Source: Epiperipatus broadwayi
Lineage: Eukaryota; Onychophora; Udeonychophora; Euonychophora; Peripatidae
Reading direction: 5' to 3'
DNA length: 64,000 nt
NCBI GenBank assembly: GCA_028023455.1
Contig: JAQFVV010006199.1
Span: forward strand, 312,001-376,000
Part shown: positions 24,921 through 38,494 of the stretch, one piece after another
Layout of the letters: each line of letters begins with the position of its first letter
Numbering within the stretch: position 1 is the first letter of the stretch
The notes under the pieces: generated by a model
What the model was told of the DNA's origin: nothing
Seen by the model: only the letters and a program-made list of their open reading frames with translations
Databases searched by the model: none
Made by a program: the position numbers and the translations under genes

Positions 24921-25386
24921 AAACTCTCCATACAGTAGTGCCATTCATTGCCAGCCAGAGTAATCAATGGATGCCAAAAGGCTTGTGCATAACATCCCCA
25001 TCTAGTGCCTACTCATCCAATATCCCCAGATTAGTTTCTGGCTTGTGGCCTTCTTCAGTGAGGAGCCTTGGATCTGAAAGCACTGCACCTAGATCTTAGG
25101 ATCTAATGCAACCCTCCAGCAGCCACCTTTTATTTCTACTTAACTACAAAACTATGAGAATAAAATTGAAAACACAATAATATTTTCAATCTAAGCTCAA
25201 TAGCTTATATAGTCATATGGGTCTGAACTCATTTCATTACCCATACACTTTGGTATCTTGACAAGCCATAAACTAGTCTGGAGATATTGGAAGAATAGGC
25301 ACTAGATGGGGATTTTATGCACAAGCCTTCTGGAATTCATTGATTACTCTGGCTGGAACTGAGTGACACTACTGTATGGAGAGTTT
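24921..25386. mobile_element. Foldback element, family F1, complete copy
   Basis: Arms of about 135 bp are inverted copies. The left starts AAACTCTCCATACAGTAGTG and the right ends CACTACTGTATGGAGAGTTT. Further paired blocks are CAATGGATGCC, AAGGCTTGTGCATAA, CCATCTAGTGCCTA, CCAATATCC and CTAGTTTCTGGCTTGTGG. The centre, about 25,056-25,250, holds GCACCTAGATCTTAGGATCT and has no ORF. Other copies lie at 32.1, 47.4-48.0 and 62.5 kb. The superfamily is unknown to me. The match between the arms continues a few bases outside the stated ends. Confidence 0.75.
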
Positions 25387-25989
25387 TGCCTATGTTAATA
25401 ATAGTTATGTGCAAGCATAAGAAATGGTAATCATGTGATGTTTAGTGGTTAAACTACCACTTAATAAAAAATGCATTTTTTTTCTATTTTTACATCATTT
25501 TAAATTATGTTCTAGTATTTAACTTTAAAAACATCAGATACCACATTATTGAACTTTCGTCTGTTTATATGATATATTGCAATATTGTCTTTTAACCTCT
25601 TCAGCAAACATTTCATTCTAAAATAAAAACACAATATTATCCTTAATTTTAGCTCTCTAATTCTTGCAATAAAATAAATCAATATTCTACTTCTTTAGTG
25701 CATCTTAAAATAACCTTATAAAATAAATGACTATATCTCCATGAAAATCATGATCAAGTTTATAATAAAATGCTTTTTTTTTTTTTTAGAAATTATATTA
25801 TTTTTATAACAATTTGCATGCCCAATCCACTTTAATAATTGTAGATTCAGTATCATCTTAGCTAACAAGTTGAAGAATGTAGTAATATTGCCATTGGATA
25901 TATAAAACCTTATTATAGAGCATGCTTAAAAACATTGATCTAATTCCTTTATTTTATATTCATAAAGTCAATATATTTTTCCCACACAA

Positions 25990-26640
25990 ATTAAAATGAA
26001 ATACCTCTCATGCAAATAATTTCATTAAAAAAGATAATATAGGTTGCATTCAAAATATTAGGAACATTCTATAAACCAGTGTTTGAAGTGGCCAAAATAG
26101 TACAACTATTAATATACAAATATAAATCTAGAATAGAAGAAGATAAAAAATTTATTTATTCTAGTAAATGGTTTATTTATAAAAATTTTGTGCCTGAATT
26201 ATGGTAACATTTATAAATTGTTTCAAAAACAACAGCTATATAAATAGTAAATAAAATTGGAACTAATACATATTCCTATTGAGCAATGGTTTTAATCTCA
26301 AATGCCTCAAATTCTTGTGATGGTATATAGGAAATTAATTATACTTTATTATTTATCTTTATACAGTAACTATCTGACATGAATAATTCTTGTGGATACT
26401 AGTTATTTCCAAGCATTGTCATAAATTTTTTCAATTAACTGAGTCAAATGCCTTGACAAAATCTGTAAAAGCTATATAAATTTTTTCTGTGCCACTTTTT
26501 TCATTTTTCTTTCAGCAGAATTTATATTGTTTTAGATAATATATGTAAAATAAGTATTTGATTCTATTAGTCTGCATTCAGAATAGGTTTTATTTACCTG
26601 TTTAAAGAGGTTTATTTAAACTTCTTTGTATCAATAATTT
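25990..26640 (-). pseudogene. Decayed RTE-like reverse transcriptase fragment
   Basis: The minus strand near 26,490-26,430 gives IAFTDFVKAFDSVN, the RT motif A block with its catalytic aspartate. It is followed near 26,310-26,230 by FEIKTIAQ...VLVPILFTIYIAVVFE, matching the motif B block (usually GVKQGCVLAPTLF) of RTE-like LINEs. Near 26,110 is a degraded LYINSCTILATS, in the position of the YADD catalytic loop, whose aspartates are lost. Stops occur throughout. It encodes no functional enzyme. The 5' and 3' limits are approximate. Confidence 0.65.
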
Positions 26641-29600
26641 AAATCTCTGTGATCAAGTTGAAATCTTTAGTGTCTATATAAATATATTAGACTACTAATA
26701 ATGATGGGATTCCAACCTTATTGTTAAAAGGAGGTTACTTTGACAACAGTTAGAAATTGTTGATTGTTATTGATATTGGGATTGTCTAAGGATTGACTTG
26801 TTTTTAATGATTATATATTTACAAAAGAATAATATGGGTGCTGGAAAAACCATCATCTCCCACTGAATAAATAAAATATAGAAGGAATATATATAAAAGA
26901 GCATAAGTAGTTGTAATAATAATCTACATCACCAGCATTACACAAAAATAACAAAGAGTCATTCCTTATAACTGAATAAAGTCTAGGCTAATTATCACTT
27001 ATGGCAAACTATTACACAATTATTTGAAAGCACTTACTTAAGTGCTAATGTAGTTCTCATAAAAATTAATGCTGAGATCCTAATACATGCTGATCATCAT
27101 CAATGCTCTAAGCATATGATACAAAAAGTATAAAGGCCAACTATAAAGTAATTTGTACTCTCTATAAAAAATAAAATGCAGTGAAATGGTTTTAAAGGTG
27201 AGCTTAACCATTGCATCATCAAGAGAATTATATAGATGTCCAACACAAATATAAACTTTCAAGTACATATAAATTAACTATTATTTTTCCAGACCTATCT
27301 GAGGATTAAAAGACACTAAGGACTGTGATAATGAAAAGAAGAAAATATAAAATGTATATACTTAATCTATCATAATTTAAATAGTCTTACTGAGATAAAC
27401 TACAAATTCTTTAAAACACCATGCTAAAATAAAATAAAATCACCCAAACTTCCAATTCATGGAACAGATAGCTGGAGGAATCAAAACATTAATATTATTT
27501 TTAAAAAAACAATTATTTAATAAAATTAACTAATAAATTCAGAAAAGCTATGACACTATAATAATTCCAAATTTAATATATTTTATTATATATATAATTT
27601 CATATTGCATCAATTGACTTCTATTACTTCATTAATTAACATTCAATTTCTGGTTTATTCCCCCATTTTTAATAATTAAATTTGGAAAATAATATTTTAT
27701 AATAAGAGATAGAAAATTTTTTTAATTAGTTAAAATTCACTTTCCCCATTTTGACTGTCTTTTTAAATAAAACTTTATTTTATATCATGCTATACAAGGT
27801 AGTAAATTTGAATTTCTTGTATGATAATTTATTATAGCTTAATTATTACATAATTTATTTACTGCAAATGTAATGTCATCAGTTACATTTTTTTCTTATA
27901 TAATATTTGTAAGTGCTATTACCTTTATATATTTGTATGGTCAGTAAATTCTATCAGTGATGTATTTATTTTTGCATTATATAGCTTATGACCTGAAATT
28001 AAAAATAAACAAATCCTTGAGTGATGTGAATATGCTATAAAAATGAGTATGTATTATCTGGATGCTTATTTTGCCTTGAAAAGAGAAATAACTTTTAATT
28101 TTGACCTCTAATTCTTTTGGAAGATATTCACGTGTATAATTAAAATCACTTACAATACCTTGTTGTTAAAGCAATTGGTTTTAAACATTATGAAAAACCT
28201 TAACAATATCTTGGCTCTTTGCTATGAAATAAAGTGCAACCAAATAATATAGCACTTTTTGAAAAATGAAGGAAACAATTACATAATTTGATTACAATAT
28301 TAATATCTGAATTATTTCTAATTTTGAATAAATATTGAATAACACTGCTACAACTTGAGTCAGCCTATTATTAGGTTTATAAAAAGCAATATTATGTTTA
28401 ATCAGGAAATCTGTTATATAAATAAATATATTAGTACTTATTTTTATTTATATCATTTTTCTATTTCAGTATATAGTCTAAAATTTTATTTACTTTATTT
28501 AGATCATTAATTCCTCTGATTTTTTATATTATTATTTTAATCTTATATTCATGATTTTATGCTTGCAACTTGTTTTTAATTTATCTTTAAAAATAATATC
28601 TACAATTAAGTGTTTATTATCAAAATGTGTTGAACTATCAGCTGACACAACTTTCATTCGATTATTGTTTTGTTTTTAACTCAAGAAAGCTTTTTTCTCA
28701 GAATCTTACTTACATTCTTGACTATCTTGTAGACTAGGTAGCAAATTAAGGTGTTCACTTTATTTTGATTTTAATTTGGTTATAGCATTCTTATTCATAA
28801 TATAAATTGTATGTTGAAGAAAATAATTAGAACAGTAAATAAACAGAATTTGGAAATATTAATATAGATAATAATATAAAATGAAAAACATTCCATTGAC
28901 TAAAATGATAACATTCCTATGCTAAAAAATTATAAAAATGATTATAGGTCAAATATTCTTTGACTAATCTGTTATTTTTTATGCACAACAACTATACAAA
29001 ATATATTGGTTATTATAATACTCAAAATGTACTGGGATTTTTAAAATACAAGACATTTAGATCATAGTGAACTCTTGGTTCAGTATTCAAAGGTGAAAAG
29101 AATTCAACTTTGCTATAACAATAAAATCCCCAATGAAATATTTTATAATATCATAATATGATATGAAAGTCAGTTTCTATCTGTTTGTGTCATTTTTTAA
29201 TCCATACCTTGAAATATTATAATACACTAATATAATTTTGCCTAATATGTTGGTGATTGTTTTCTGATCAATACCTTCTCACAATATACTTGGATACAAA
29301 AGAAATTCTCTGATATGACAGCATTTATTTTCTGATCAATACTTTGTGGTGATGCCATTCTCTTTCAAAAAAGTAATTATTCTTAAAGAATATTAGATTA
29401 ATGCCAACATGCTCCAAACATTATATATTGAGAAGAATAAGACAATATTCTATCCTAAAAGGAGTCCATGCTAATAAATAAATCTACTAATGTAATCATA
29501 TGGGAATTCAAACACTTGATGTTCTCAATATGAATTCAAGACAATATTGAATTCTGAAAAAATAAGCTCACACTATTTTCAAGTTATTTGGTAAATTAAC

Positions 29601-32060
29601 TTACTGTCCTATCATAAAAAGTATGAGTTCCCTATTTTCTTGAATACAAAAATATTGCTATTAACTTTTACACATTTATACATTTAAGTAATTTCTTTAC
29701 TATGTGTTTGTTTAAACCAATTTGTTTAAATTATATATTTTACTTGATATTAAACATCATATTTTTAGATATATTGGAGTAAATGCTCATTAAAATTTGG
29801 ATAATTTTCTTAAATCTTTTAAATTATTTAAAATATTTTAATTATTTGCAATAAAATACTTTAACTTAAAACATCTGATAAATATTAATAATAATCATAC
29901 AAACATTTTAAAATAATATTTTTAAAATCATTATTAATAAATTCTTCTCAGCCTGAAATTTTGACAACAAAATTTGTAACAATATTCTAGCAGAATTCTG
30001 ATTGATTGTACAATAATAAACTTTCAAAGTGTTTTTAGAACTATAATTTATTTGCCTGAAAGAATACTTTAAACATATTTTACAAAACATTATAAGATAC
30101 ATATCTGAATACGATAAACACATCAACATAATCATAATGTAATAAAAAATTCAAGTCAACATTTGGTTGAAATATTTAAAAAAAACATTTACATTAGTTC
30201 ACTTTTTTTTTCTTTGTCCAGAATAAATATGGATTTAGGCTTAATTATTTTACACAAATATATATATATATTGCTTTATTCTTTTCTCTTTTTTTGAGAT
30301 GATAAGTGTATGATAATTCACTTCCTGGACTGCAAACAGGAAAATTTTCATTAGTTGTCTCAAAAAATATTTTATTAATACATTTCATTTCATTTTATAA
30401 TATTGGGCAAAACAATAGTCATTTCACTTGTAAATATAAGTATAGTGAATATAAATATTTATTATGAAATTTGTTTTTAAATTTTATTATTTCTTGTGGT
30501 AATAATATTTATAGAAATATCAGTAATGAAAAAAATATATTACAAGAAATTAGCGAAAAGAATTTTAATTTTTTTTTTTTTTTGCTTTGATAGACAATAA
30601 ATATTTATAGCATGGACAATAAATTATTATTATTAAAGTTTTGGCATTATTTTCAAATTAATAGCAAAAAAAAATTTAAAATATATAAGATTTTACTCAG
30701 TATTGAAATGATTTCTTCTTTTCAAATTAAGTTTTAAAATGTACATTTTATTATAAATTGACTTTTTTGCTTTCTATTTATTTTTTTAAATAAAAATTAT
30801 TTAATGCATAAAAATAAAAAAAAGTTTCTTTAAATACAAATTTTAAAAATTTTATTAGACTTTACAAAATACAAAAGTCTATTGTGAAATATTTAAAATA
30901 TTCCATGCAACATTAAGTTCTATCTGCTCACAGACAATAATGGAGAATAAACACATATTTTATTATTTTAAAAATAGTTTGTCTTCCATATAGTGAAAAA
31001 AATAAAATATTTTCAACATATTTTAATATTTCAGAAAATAAATTTTTATAGCAATTCCATTTAAATATAGTTTCTAATAGAATAATTACACATTGATGGA
31101 TTATTAAAGTATTAAATGATAGTTTTTACATTTTGAAAGATAGTTTATAAATTTGTAATAATTCTTTAAATATTTTTTAAGTTATTATTTTAAATGCCTT
31201 AAAATGTTATATAAAGTTAAATTATAGCCAAAATTCTTTATTTGACTTTTTTTAAAGAATAGTTGACTTCAGAAAATACTTCAGAGATTTTCTTAAGAGG
31301 AGAAGAAAGAAATCTTTATTGATTGAGCCACATGTGGTTATTGTCTTGCTAATTTTTTTGGTTTCAGTAAAATTCATATCACAGGGATAATTTTCTTTAA
31401 ACTAAACTTAGAGAATTAAAGTTAAAAAAATGAAATAAAATAAAAATAGAATTGGAAACACTTAGAATAAAATGCACTAAATTCTTTATATCCTCCATTT
31501 ATATATTTTAGTTTTAGAAGAAACTTTATTCAAGGAAATATATATCTACAGATATTTCAGTTTTAAAAAAATACAAAACTAATCAAAGAATACTACAATG
31601 AGTATTTTCAATAGCATTCAGTGAATTATACTTTTATTAATAACATTTACAATAAAATAGAAAACAGAAAATACATTTTATTAGGGGTTAGAGCACTGAT
31701 GGATAAATGATCAAATAATTGTAAAAATGTCTGATAGAGTGATTTTTTATCTCTGTGTTTTATTGTTTCTAATTTGTTTTTAAAAGCATTAAAATTTCTT
31801 GCATTACTATTGTAAAAATAAGTACATTTTGTGCATCATAATACATATAGTATATGTGATGTACTTCTTATTTCTGTGAAGAAGGCATTTGGAAAAGACT
31901 CTATAATTGAACTTATAGTGATATTCTTTTTCTGATAAAATTTTTGTAATATAAGATCAAGTGCACTGAAGACTATTGTACTCAAAGAATAAATTTTTGG
32001 TTCTCTTCTGATATATGGCACAACTCACATATAGTGTCAATGTTAAGTAGGCTTCGCTTA
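26641..32060. other. Long AT-rich non-genic stretch
   Basis: More than 5 kb in which I can support no gene, RNA or classified repeat. The short frames (for example 62 residues at 27,080-27,268 and 75 at 29,908-30,135, both minus) are AT-biased and without motifs. The stretch may be intergenic or a very large intron. Confidence 0.5.
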
Positions 32061-32068
32061 TCATGAAA

Positions 32069-32620
32069 TATGTTGTTAAAACAGGCAAAACTCACTATAT
32101 ATATTGCCACACACAGCAAGCTACAGTAATCAATGGATGCCAGAAGGCTTGTGTATAAAATCCCCATTTAGTGCCTACTCATCCAATATCCCCAGACTAG
32201 TTTCTGGCTTATGGTTTTCATCAGTGAGGAGCCTTGAATCTGAGAGCACTGCATCTAGATCTTAGGATCTAATGCAACCTTCCAGCAAACACCTTTTATC
32301 TTCATTTAACTACAAAACTATGAGTCTTAAACTGAAAACATCTTAATGTCTTCAATCCAAGTCCATTAGCTTATGTAGTCATATGGGTCTGAACCCAGTT
32401 CAGTACACATACATTTTGGTGTCTTTGGTTCTTTAATAACCATAGCCACCACTATCCTATTAAGCAGGATTGGTTTTAAGCCAATAAACATCACATGACC
32501 ACTCCTCTTATGCTTGTGTATAACTAGCTTGCTGTGTGGCAATATATATATATAGTGAGTTTTACCTTTTTTAACAACAGTTATACACAAGCATAAGAGG
32601 AGGTGGTCATGTGATTTTTA
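32069..32620. mobile_element. Foldback element, family F1, variant with different ends
   Basis: The body from about 32,121 matches family F1 (AGTAATCAATGGATGCCAGAAGG through CACTGCATCTAGATCTTAGG). The ends are different: a 50-bp module (AAACTCACTATATATATTGCC...CACAGCAAGCT) is at 32,069-32,118 and, inverted, at 32,526-32,578. The right copy of the module is enclosed by a 35-bp inverted pair (32,490-32,524 and 32,580-32,615). The body continues further than in the copy at 24.9 kb, up to CACATGACCACTCCTCTTATG. There is no coding potential. Confidence 0.65.
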
Positions 32621-32789
32621 TAGAAATATAAGGTTAGGAGTGACCACCTATTCATTTTTGAGTAGAAAATCAAAAAAATTGTGCTAGAGTGTTCAATGTT
32701 TAAATCACTGCATTAGCTGCTTATTATTGATGCCTAATATTGGCAAGTCTAAATTATAATTTGTGTTTGTGTGTAGAAGTACATATGTA

Positions 32790-33490
32790 TTTCAGTAGCA
32801 CCATTTGTCTAGTGGGAAAGTTATGTTAGGATTAGATATTGATTTAATAGGTTCTAAGATTGTATGCACATATTTTGTGTATGGAGGTATTAATTTAAGA
32901 GTGACTTCTAAATGTGGGTATATTAATCTTTTTAGATTGTTATGATAATGTATTTGCCTGAGTGAGATGGCCACTATTTTTCTTCTCCATAAAAGTTTTC
33001 TACACAGTGAATAAATCTTTGAAGTTAAAAGATTTTATAATAATCAGCATGTTTATAAGTGATACTTTCAACTATAGAAAAAATATGCTTTTGAGAGGGA
33101 GAATATGGTCCATTTTATTGAATGAATTAGTTTTTTTTTTTTGTATGTGCTTTCACATAGCCATGTAACTCAAGTAAAAAAGAATCGAAAATAAGCTGTA
33201 GGTTTATCCTGAAATACATTTGTATGTGTTTTGCTTGTATATATACACTATGCACATGTTTTATCAAGGATAAATTCTAGTTTATAGGTGCAAGTATACT
33301 CTTGTAATATATCAATTAATGTTTTTATTTGCTTTTAGTTGTTAGAAAAACTGTTATATCATCTATGTAAGCTATACAAGTTACATTATGATCAAATGTG
33401 GGTATATAGATCCTGGGAGCCATTTTTCAATGGTATTAAATGGGTGTATGTGGTGAATAGCAATGCACTAAGCAGAGATCCTTGTGGGAT
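32790..33490 (-). pseudogene. LINE reverse transcriptase relic, motif B to thumb
   Basis: Reading leftward from 33,490 the minus strand gives IPQGSLLSALLFTTYTHLI, RT motif B. Near 33,380-33,350 is CIAYIDDITVFL, motif C with both catalytic aspartates kept. Further left a 60-residue frame (32,792-32,974) reads MAISLRQIHYHNNLKRLIYP and continues, in the position of the C-terminal region. Frame changes separate the blocks, so it is dead. Motif A is missing on this strand but appears just to the right on the plus strand. Confidence 0.7.
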
Positions 33491-33493
33491 TGA

Positions 33494-33720
33494 TTGATGT
33501 GGATTAAAAGAGACATTTTCCCATTTAGAGTTATGTATATTTCTCTATTTATTAGTAAGTTTGTGAGCAAATATAATATTGATTTTGGTATTGTTATTTT
33601 TTGTATTGTGTTTATGGATATAAGGACTGCTTTTGACTCGATCCCAATTGATTTCCTCTATTTATATTTTAAAATTCCCATTTTATTTATGATGAGTTAA
33701 TTAAGATTAACTCTTTGGAA
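33494..33720 (+). pseudogene. Inverted 5' part of the same LINE RT, motif A
   Basis: The plus strand near 33,617-33,690 gives FMDIRTAFDSIPIDFLYLYF, a clear RT motif A (usually LDIKAAFDSV). It belongs immediately before motif B in any LINE RT. Here it lies at the upstream side of the minus-strand remains but on the opposite strand, the arrangement left by a 5' inversion (twin priming). Confidence 0.65.
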
Positions 33721-34636
33721 TTTCACACCTGTCAAGTACATTAATTTCCATAAATCATCATTTTTAAGTAAAACTGTCTGGCTTTTAATTTTTAATTAAA
33801 CAGAAAATCAATCATTTGTTCAAAAATAAAATAAAATTTATTTAAAATTCTAATGTATTTATATATAAAATGCATACAGACACGTACATATATTTCAATC
33901 AAAATAATTTTATAGTAATTAATATGAAAATTAACAAATATTGTTTTATGATATTACATTGAAGAATTATTAAAAATATAATGCTTTAGTAATTATTATA
34001 TATAAATAAATTATTGCTAACTGTTAATTATGAAATATTAATACTTAACTGATAAATAAAATGATACACTCTTATATAAAAATCAATTGTAAATCAACAA
34101 AAATTATTTAAAATTTGCTAGACAATTTATTGTGGTTCTCACATATATATTTTGCTTTACTGATTTTGAAAGCTAACCTTCTTTTATTGTTTAATTAATT
34201 TTTTTTTTATAAAAATATGCTTAAGTTTATGATTCAAACTTGTACAGTATTTTAAGTTTGATCATCACAATATGTTAACAAAATTCTAAAAATTTATAAG
34301 CACCAGTTCTTAATCAAAGTACTTTATATACTTTTAGTATTAATATTAAAAGCAATAATCCATTTTGTTATGCCACTCAAATCCCAGTCTATTTCTGATT
34401 AATGAAAAGCTCTGGGTATTACGTACTCATCTAACAGTCATTTTTATTTTTTTTATTTTTTTTATCCAAGCAAATTGAATCCAATACAACTTTTTTGTAG
34501 AGCTATTTTTTTATATGCTAAAAGTAGGCATCTTTGAAACTTTGAAAATCATGTTACATATTTACTAAAAAAATTCATCGTATATTTTCTCAGATTACAT
34601 TAAATGCTGCATTAAGAGAAATGATCTACTCTAATT
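33721..34636. other. AT-rich non-genic DNA
   Basis: Nothing supportable was found apart from the left target duplication of the neighbouring SINE (34,623-34,636). Confidence 0.5.
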
Positions 34637-34967
34637 AAATTAAAATAGTAATTCACTTAATGTTTCCCTGAAGGTTTGTGATTATGGTTGGCAGGGTGGC
34701 TCATCGGTTAGAGTATTACCTTAAAATTAAATAATCAATAATCTAAGGACCCAGGTTCGAACCCATGCTAGTTCTATCACTGGTCAGGCCAATAACACCT
34801 GAAGAAGATGGGAGAATAATACCTCTCGAAACATTGTGCATATACTAACCTGTTTGATGTGCTATTAATAACAGTTGAATATATTTAGACCTTTAATACA
34901 CATATTAGATGATGGAAATAGTCCATTATAAAAATACAACTAGAACACCATCATCACAAACCTTCAG
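34637..34967 (+). mobile_element. tRNA-derived SINE, family S2, with target duplication
   Basis: A tRNA-like head starts near 34,687 with a consensus A box (TGGCTCATCGG, 34,697-34,707) and a perfect B box (GGTTCGAACCC, 34,754-34,764). A central region with ACCTGAAGAAGATGGGAGAA and CTCGAAACATTGTGC follows. The tail ends ATCATCACAAACCTTCAG. The 14-bp direct repeat GATCTACTCTAATT flanks the unit at 34,623-34,636 and 34,968-34,981. The first 50 bp after the left repeat are not tRNA-like. They include CCTGAAGGTTTGTGAT, an inverted copy of the SINE's own 3' end, so the termini form an inverted pair. Confidence 0.8.
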
Positions 34968-34981
34968 GATCTACTCTAATT

Positions 34982-35780
34982 CTCTTCTTCATGATGAATC
35001 AATTTTTTTAATGGAATTAATATAACTGAGATTCATGGATTGCTTTATCCAATTTTAGTACTCAGTATTTAAAGATTTTTTTTTTCAATATGAAAGTTAA
35101 TGAAATGCTGCAATTTACTGGATTAACCATTACAGTTGAAGGCAATCCCAAATAAATGCTGATTTTTAAATATCTTTGGCTTATGTGGGCTATTTGGTAT
35201 AATTTTATTTTTATACTAAAATATGCTATGAACTTTATTTGGTCAACCTAAGAAATATATCTAGTGATATTTCCAATAAAATTAGGCTTATCAAATGTTC
35301 ATTATCTGCAGTGTAAATAAACATAAATTTGTGGCCAGCCATCAATATCTCAACTAATACATGGCTATTAATTTTTACTGAACTTTATTATAATTCATCT
35401 CTTTGCTCCAGAATGAATGTTTTGAAACTATGTTTTACTTTTTTTTATTTTAACTCTTCCAGATTTAAGGTAAAGTTCTTGACCTTTATAACCAAATCCT
35501 TTCAATAAATATATAATTTTTGAAGTCCAATCTCAAGAGTTTCCTATGAAAGTGCAGTCTCACAAAGTCATGAATCTATCTGAGATCAACAAATAGGAAT
35601 CAGTTCTTATCTCCTACTATGATGCTACATATATAGAACATTTTTCATTACTAAAACAAAAAACTATATATGATGCAATTGATCAAATCATCTTTTTGGC
35701 TTCTGAGAATAATAAAAAAATACTTGGTGCAGATTTTTAACATGCCAAAAAAAGTTCTCATCCATCAAGTCAAATACATA
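34982..35780. other. Non-genic DNA before a LINE relic
   Basis: No defensible coding sequence was seen. The right part may be the 5' region of the LINE relic that becomes recognisable at about 35,790. Confidence 0.4.
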
Positions 35781-35787
35781 ATATGAC

Positions 35788-38494
35788 TAATATAAAGATT
35801 GCTACAATCAATGTATGTGATCTAAATTGATACCAAAAAACTATATGAATAACTCAATTTCTAAAGAATCATTACTGTGACATATTTGTTCTAACAGAAA
35901 CAAAAAGTTCATCCTCAACCCAATCAGCTATCATTAATATTCTAAATAAGAACTATATCTTTAAACATAAAACCAAATATCAAATCAGTTTAGGTGTAGG
36001 GATTTTGATAAGTACAAAATATTCATTAACAAACCTAGCTATAGTACATGTATATGATATTGCAATTGTTTCTCCTTCAATTATTAGTCAGAGCAATTTT
36101 ATTTCATAGCAATATACTCAAGTTAAAAAAGCTAAAAATGTAACCAGTACACTTCTCAGTGTCTAAAATTTTTTTACACAGGTACAGAATAGCAACTCTG
36201 AGTGGTGATTTTAGCTGCTCTTACAATATATTACCATTCACATTACAATCTAAACAATCATTACCACTATCATCTTTGTACCTTCCTGGTGAACTTTTGT
36301 TTATCAGAAGGCAAGTTTTTTTCTCATCAATATCTTTTTTGCACCTTCATCCAATTTCAAAATTGCAATCTACTTATCCAGCAACTCATTTTTAGACCAT
36401 GATTGTGCAACTTTAAAATTATACAGATTTTAAAAAATCATTCCAATCTATAAATTTATATTTAAACAGCAAATTTCCATAGAATTTCGATTAAGTATAA
36501 ATATTTTTTTGTCATTACTATTATTTAGCTTCAGAACCTCTCTCCAGTTTAAATTTGGTGATATCAAAAATTTTCAAACAATTTCTGCTTCTATTATTCA
36601 AATAACCACATAAAACAACCTATTGAAGACACTGATATAACTTTTCTAACCATCTCACAAATGAATAATATCAAAGCTCTTACATGTAAACTACAAAATG
36701 AAGCAAACCAGTTAATCACATTTTACAAATCAGAATGCAATAATACTTTAGGCTAAAAATAATAATATCAAATCTAGAAAAAATTACAGTAAACTATGCC
36801 AGATCTATGCCATCTCATCATTGTTTTTGATATTCCCAAAGATTGGAAATCTCTTTTCTGGCACTAAAGTCGACATAGAACTTCTTGAAACCTAAAATAT
36901 AATCTAAAAGTAGCTGATCAATGTCAGCTTACTATTAAACTATAATATATATTCCTCAATAAAATTATTTTACAAAACAATAAATGTTTGAAGAAATTAT
37001 GCACCTTGAAATATACACATCTATAGCTACAGATTTTATTCCAGCTAATGTCTTCAGGCAGCTTGATTACATCATTGTTTCCATCTTATATAAGAGTTAC
37101 AATCAACTCTGCTTGAGCACCCTTAACATACTCAAGCTTTTTACCAATATAATATTTTGCCTTAGAAAGAAGTCAAATGCAATATATCCTTTTGTAAATA
37201 ACTTGCATTTTATTAGACTTGAAGACATGGATCAAAAATGTTTTACAAAAATAATTCTAAAAAGCCTGAATGAACTTATTCTGCCCAAACTATCTATTTT
37301 ACATTATGTTAAAAGATTTGTGTGCCTCTCAATTTATTCATTCTAGTACAAGAATCAATGTTGTTTGTCATGGAAAACAAACTTAGATTGTATTGCATGT
37401 CATGGCAACCTTAAGGCAGCTTTTGATTTAATCACACGGAAATATCTATTTTCTGCACTATACTAACTTCTTTATAATCATAGTAATCTGATAATTATTA
37501 TCCAAAACTATCTAACCTACAGTTTAATTAAACTAAAGAATTATATGTGTCTATCCACTCCATTCAAACCTAGTCATGGCATTCCACAGGACTCATCATT
37601 TGCATCACCGCACAAGCAATTTATATAAATCTACTACTAAGAAAATTTGAACAATGCACATGGCTTTACAATGCACATGGCTTTTCCTTCCTCATCTCCT
37701 AATAATCTTCAGAGATCCAAAATATTTTCTTCATTATTAATATTTTAAATCAATTTCAAACATCAACTGGTTCTAGTACCCATTTGCAAATCTTCTATGT
37801 GACAGCAGTATACAACCAATAAGATATAATCATTCTTTGAAGTCATACTTTCTCAGTATTTTAATTAATCTGTCTAAAATGCAATTAAGCTATTATTTGA
37901 ACAGTCTTATAATTAACACACTCAGCATGACAATTAAAAGATTTTGCTCCCAAATCCTGTATACCATTGTGAAACTTCACATAGTAAATGCTATTTTTGG
38001 TAGAATGCTTTTCTATTATAGTCTTTGAATGAAATTTTTTAACACCACTTATAATAAACTAATGTCAGTAACAAAAACATGCAACTGAAACTCATCTCCA
38101 TATTTTTTAACAAACAAGTTCAAATACTTTTCTTCTGCAAAGGAGGGCTCACTTTAATAAGCCCAAATCTTTTGTAGCTTATATTAAAGCTAAAATGGAT
38201 ATTATGACTCTTATTAACTAAATTTTCAATGCAATCTTCCCACCCACCCCCTAATATCATTGCTTGTTTTACTTCTTTGCTGGCAATCCTTTTTCACAGA
38301 TAATGCTTTTGAGCATGATGATCTATTAGATCGGTATAATAGCAAATCTTTTATTTCTGTATCATTTAGAGACATACATATCCATCTAGACATCTACCAA
38401 GAACCTTTCTGGTTGCTAAGACTCTAACTAAGTTTTAAAATCATTATATTTCTCAGTCATAGTTACAATTTCTTTTTAATCTATTACAAGATAC
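35788..38494 (+). pseudogene. Decayed L1/Tx1-like LINE ORF2 (endonuclease and RT)
   Basis: The plus strand at 35,790-36,090 gives IKIATINV, then HYCDIFVLTETK with the catalytic glutamate, and then QISLGVGILISTKYSL. This is an APE-type endonuclease N-terminus. At about 37,405-37,465 is NLKAAFDLITRKYLFSAL, RT motif A. At 37,573-37,610 is HGIPQDSSFASP, a mutated motif B in which the GS pair is altered. Near 38,140 LCKGGLTLISPNL resembles the region after the thumb. Many stops and frame changes are present. The relic ends at the border of the LTR element at 38,495, which inserted into it or beside it. Short open frames of up to 120 residues here are pieces or shadows. Confidence 0.7.

Noticed and set aside
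36159-36402. Two overlapping 66-78-residue plus-strand ORFs
   Set aside because: They lie within the decayed LINE between its endonuclease and RT blocks, and neither frame shows a separate domain.
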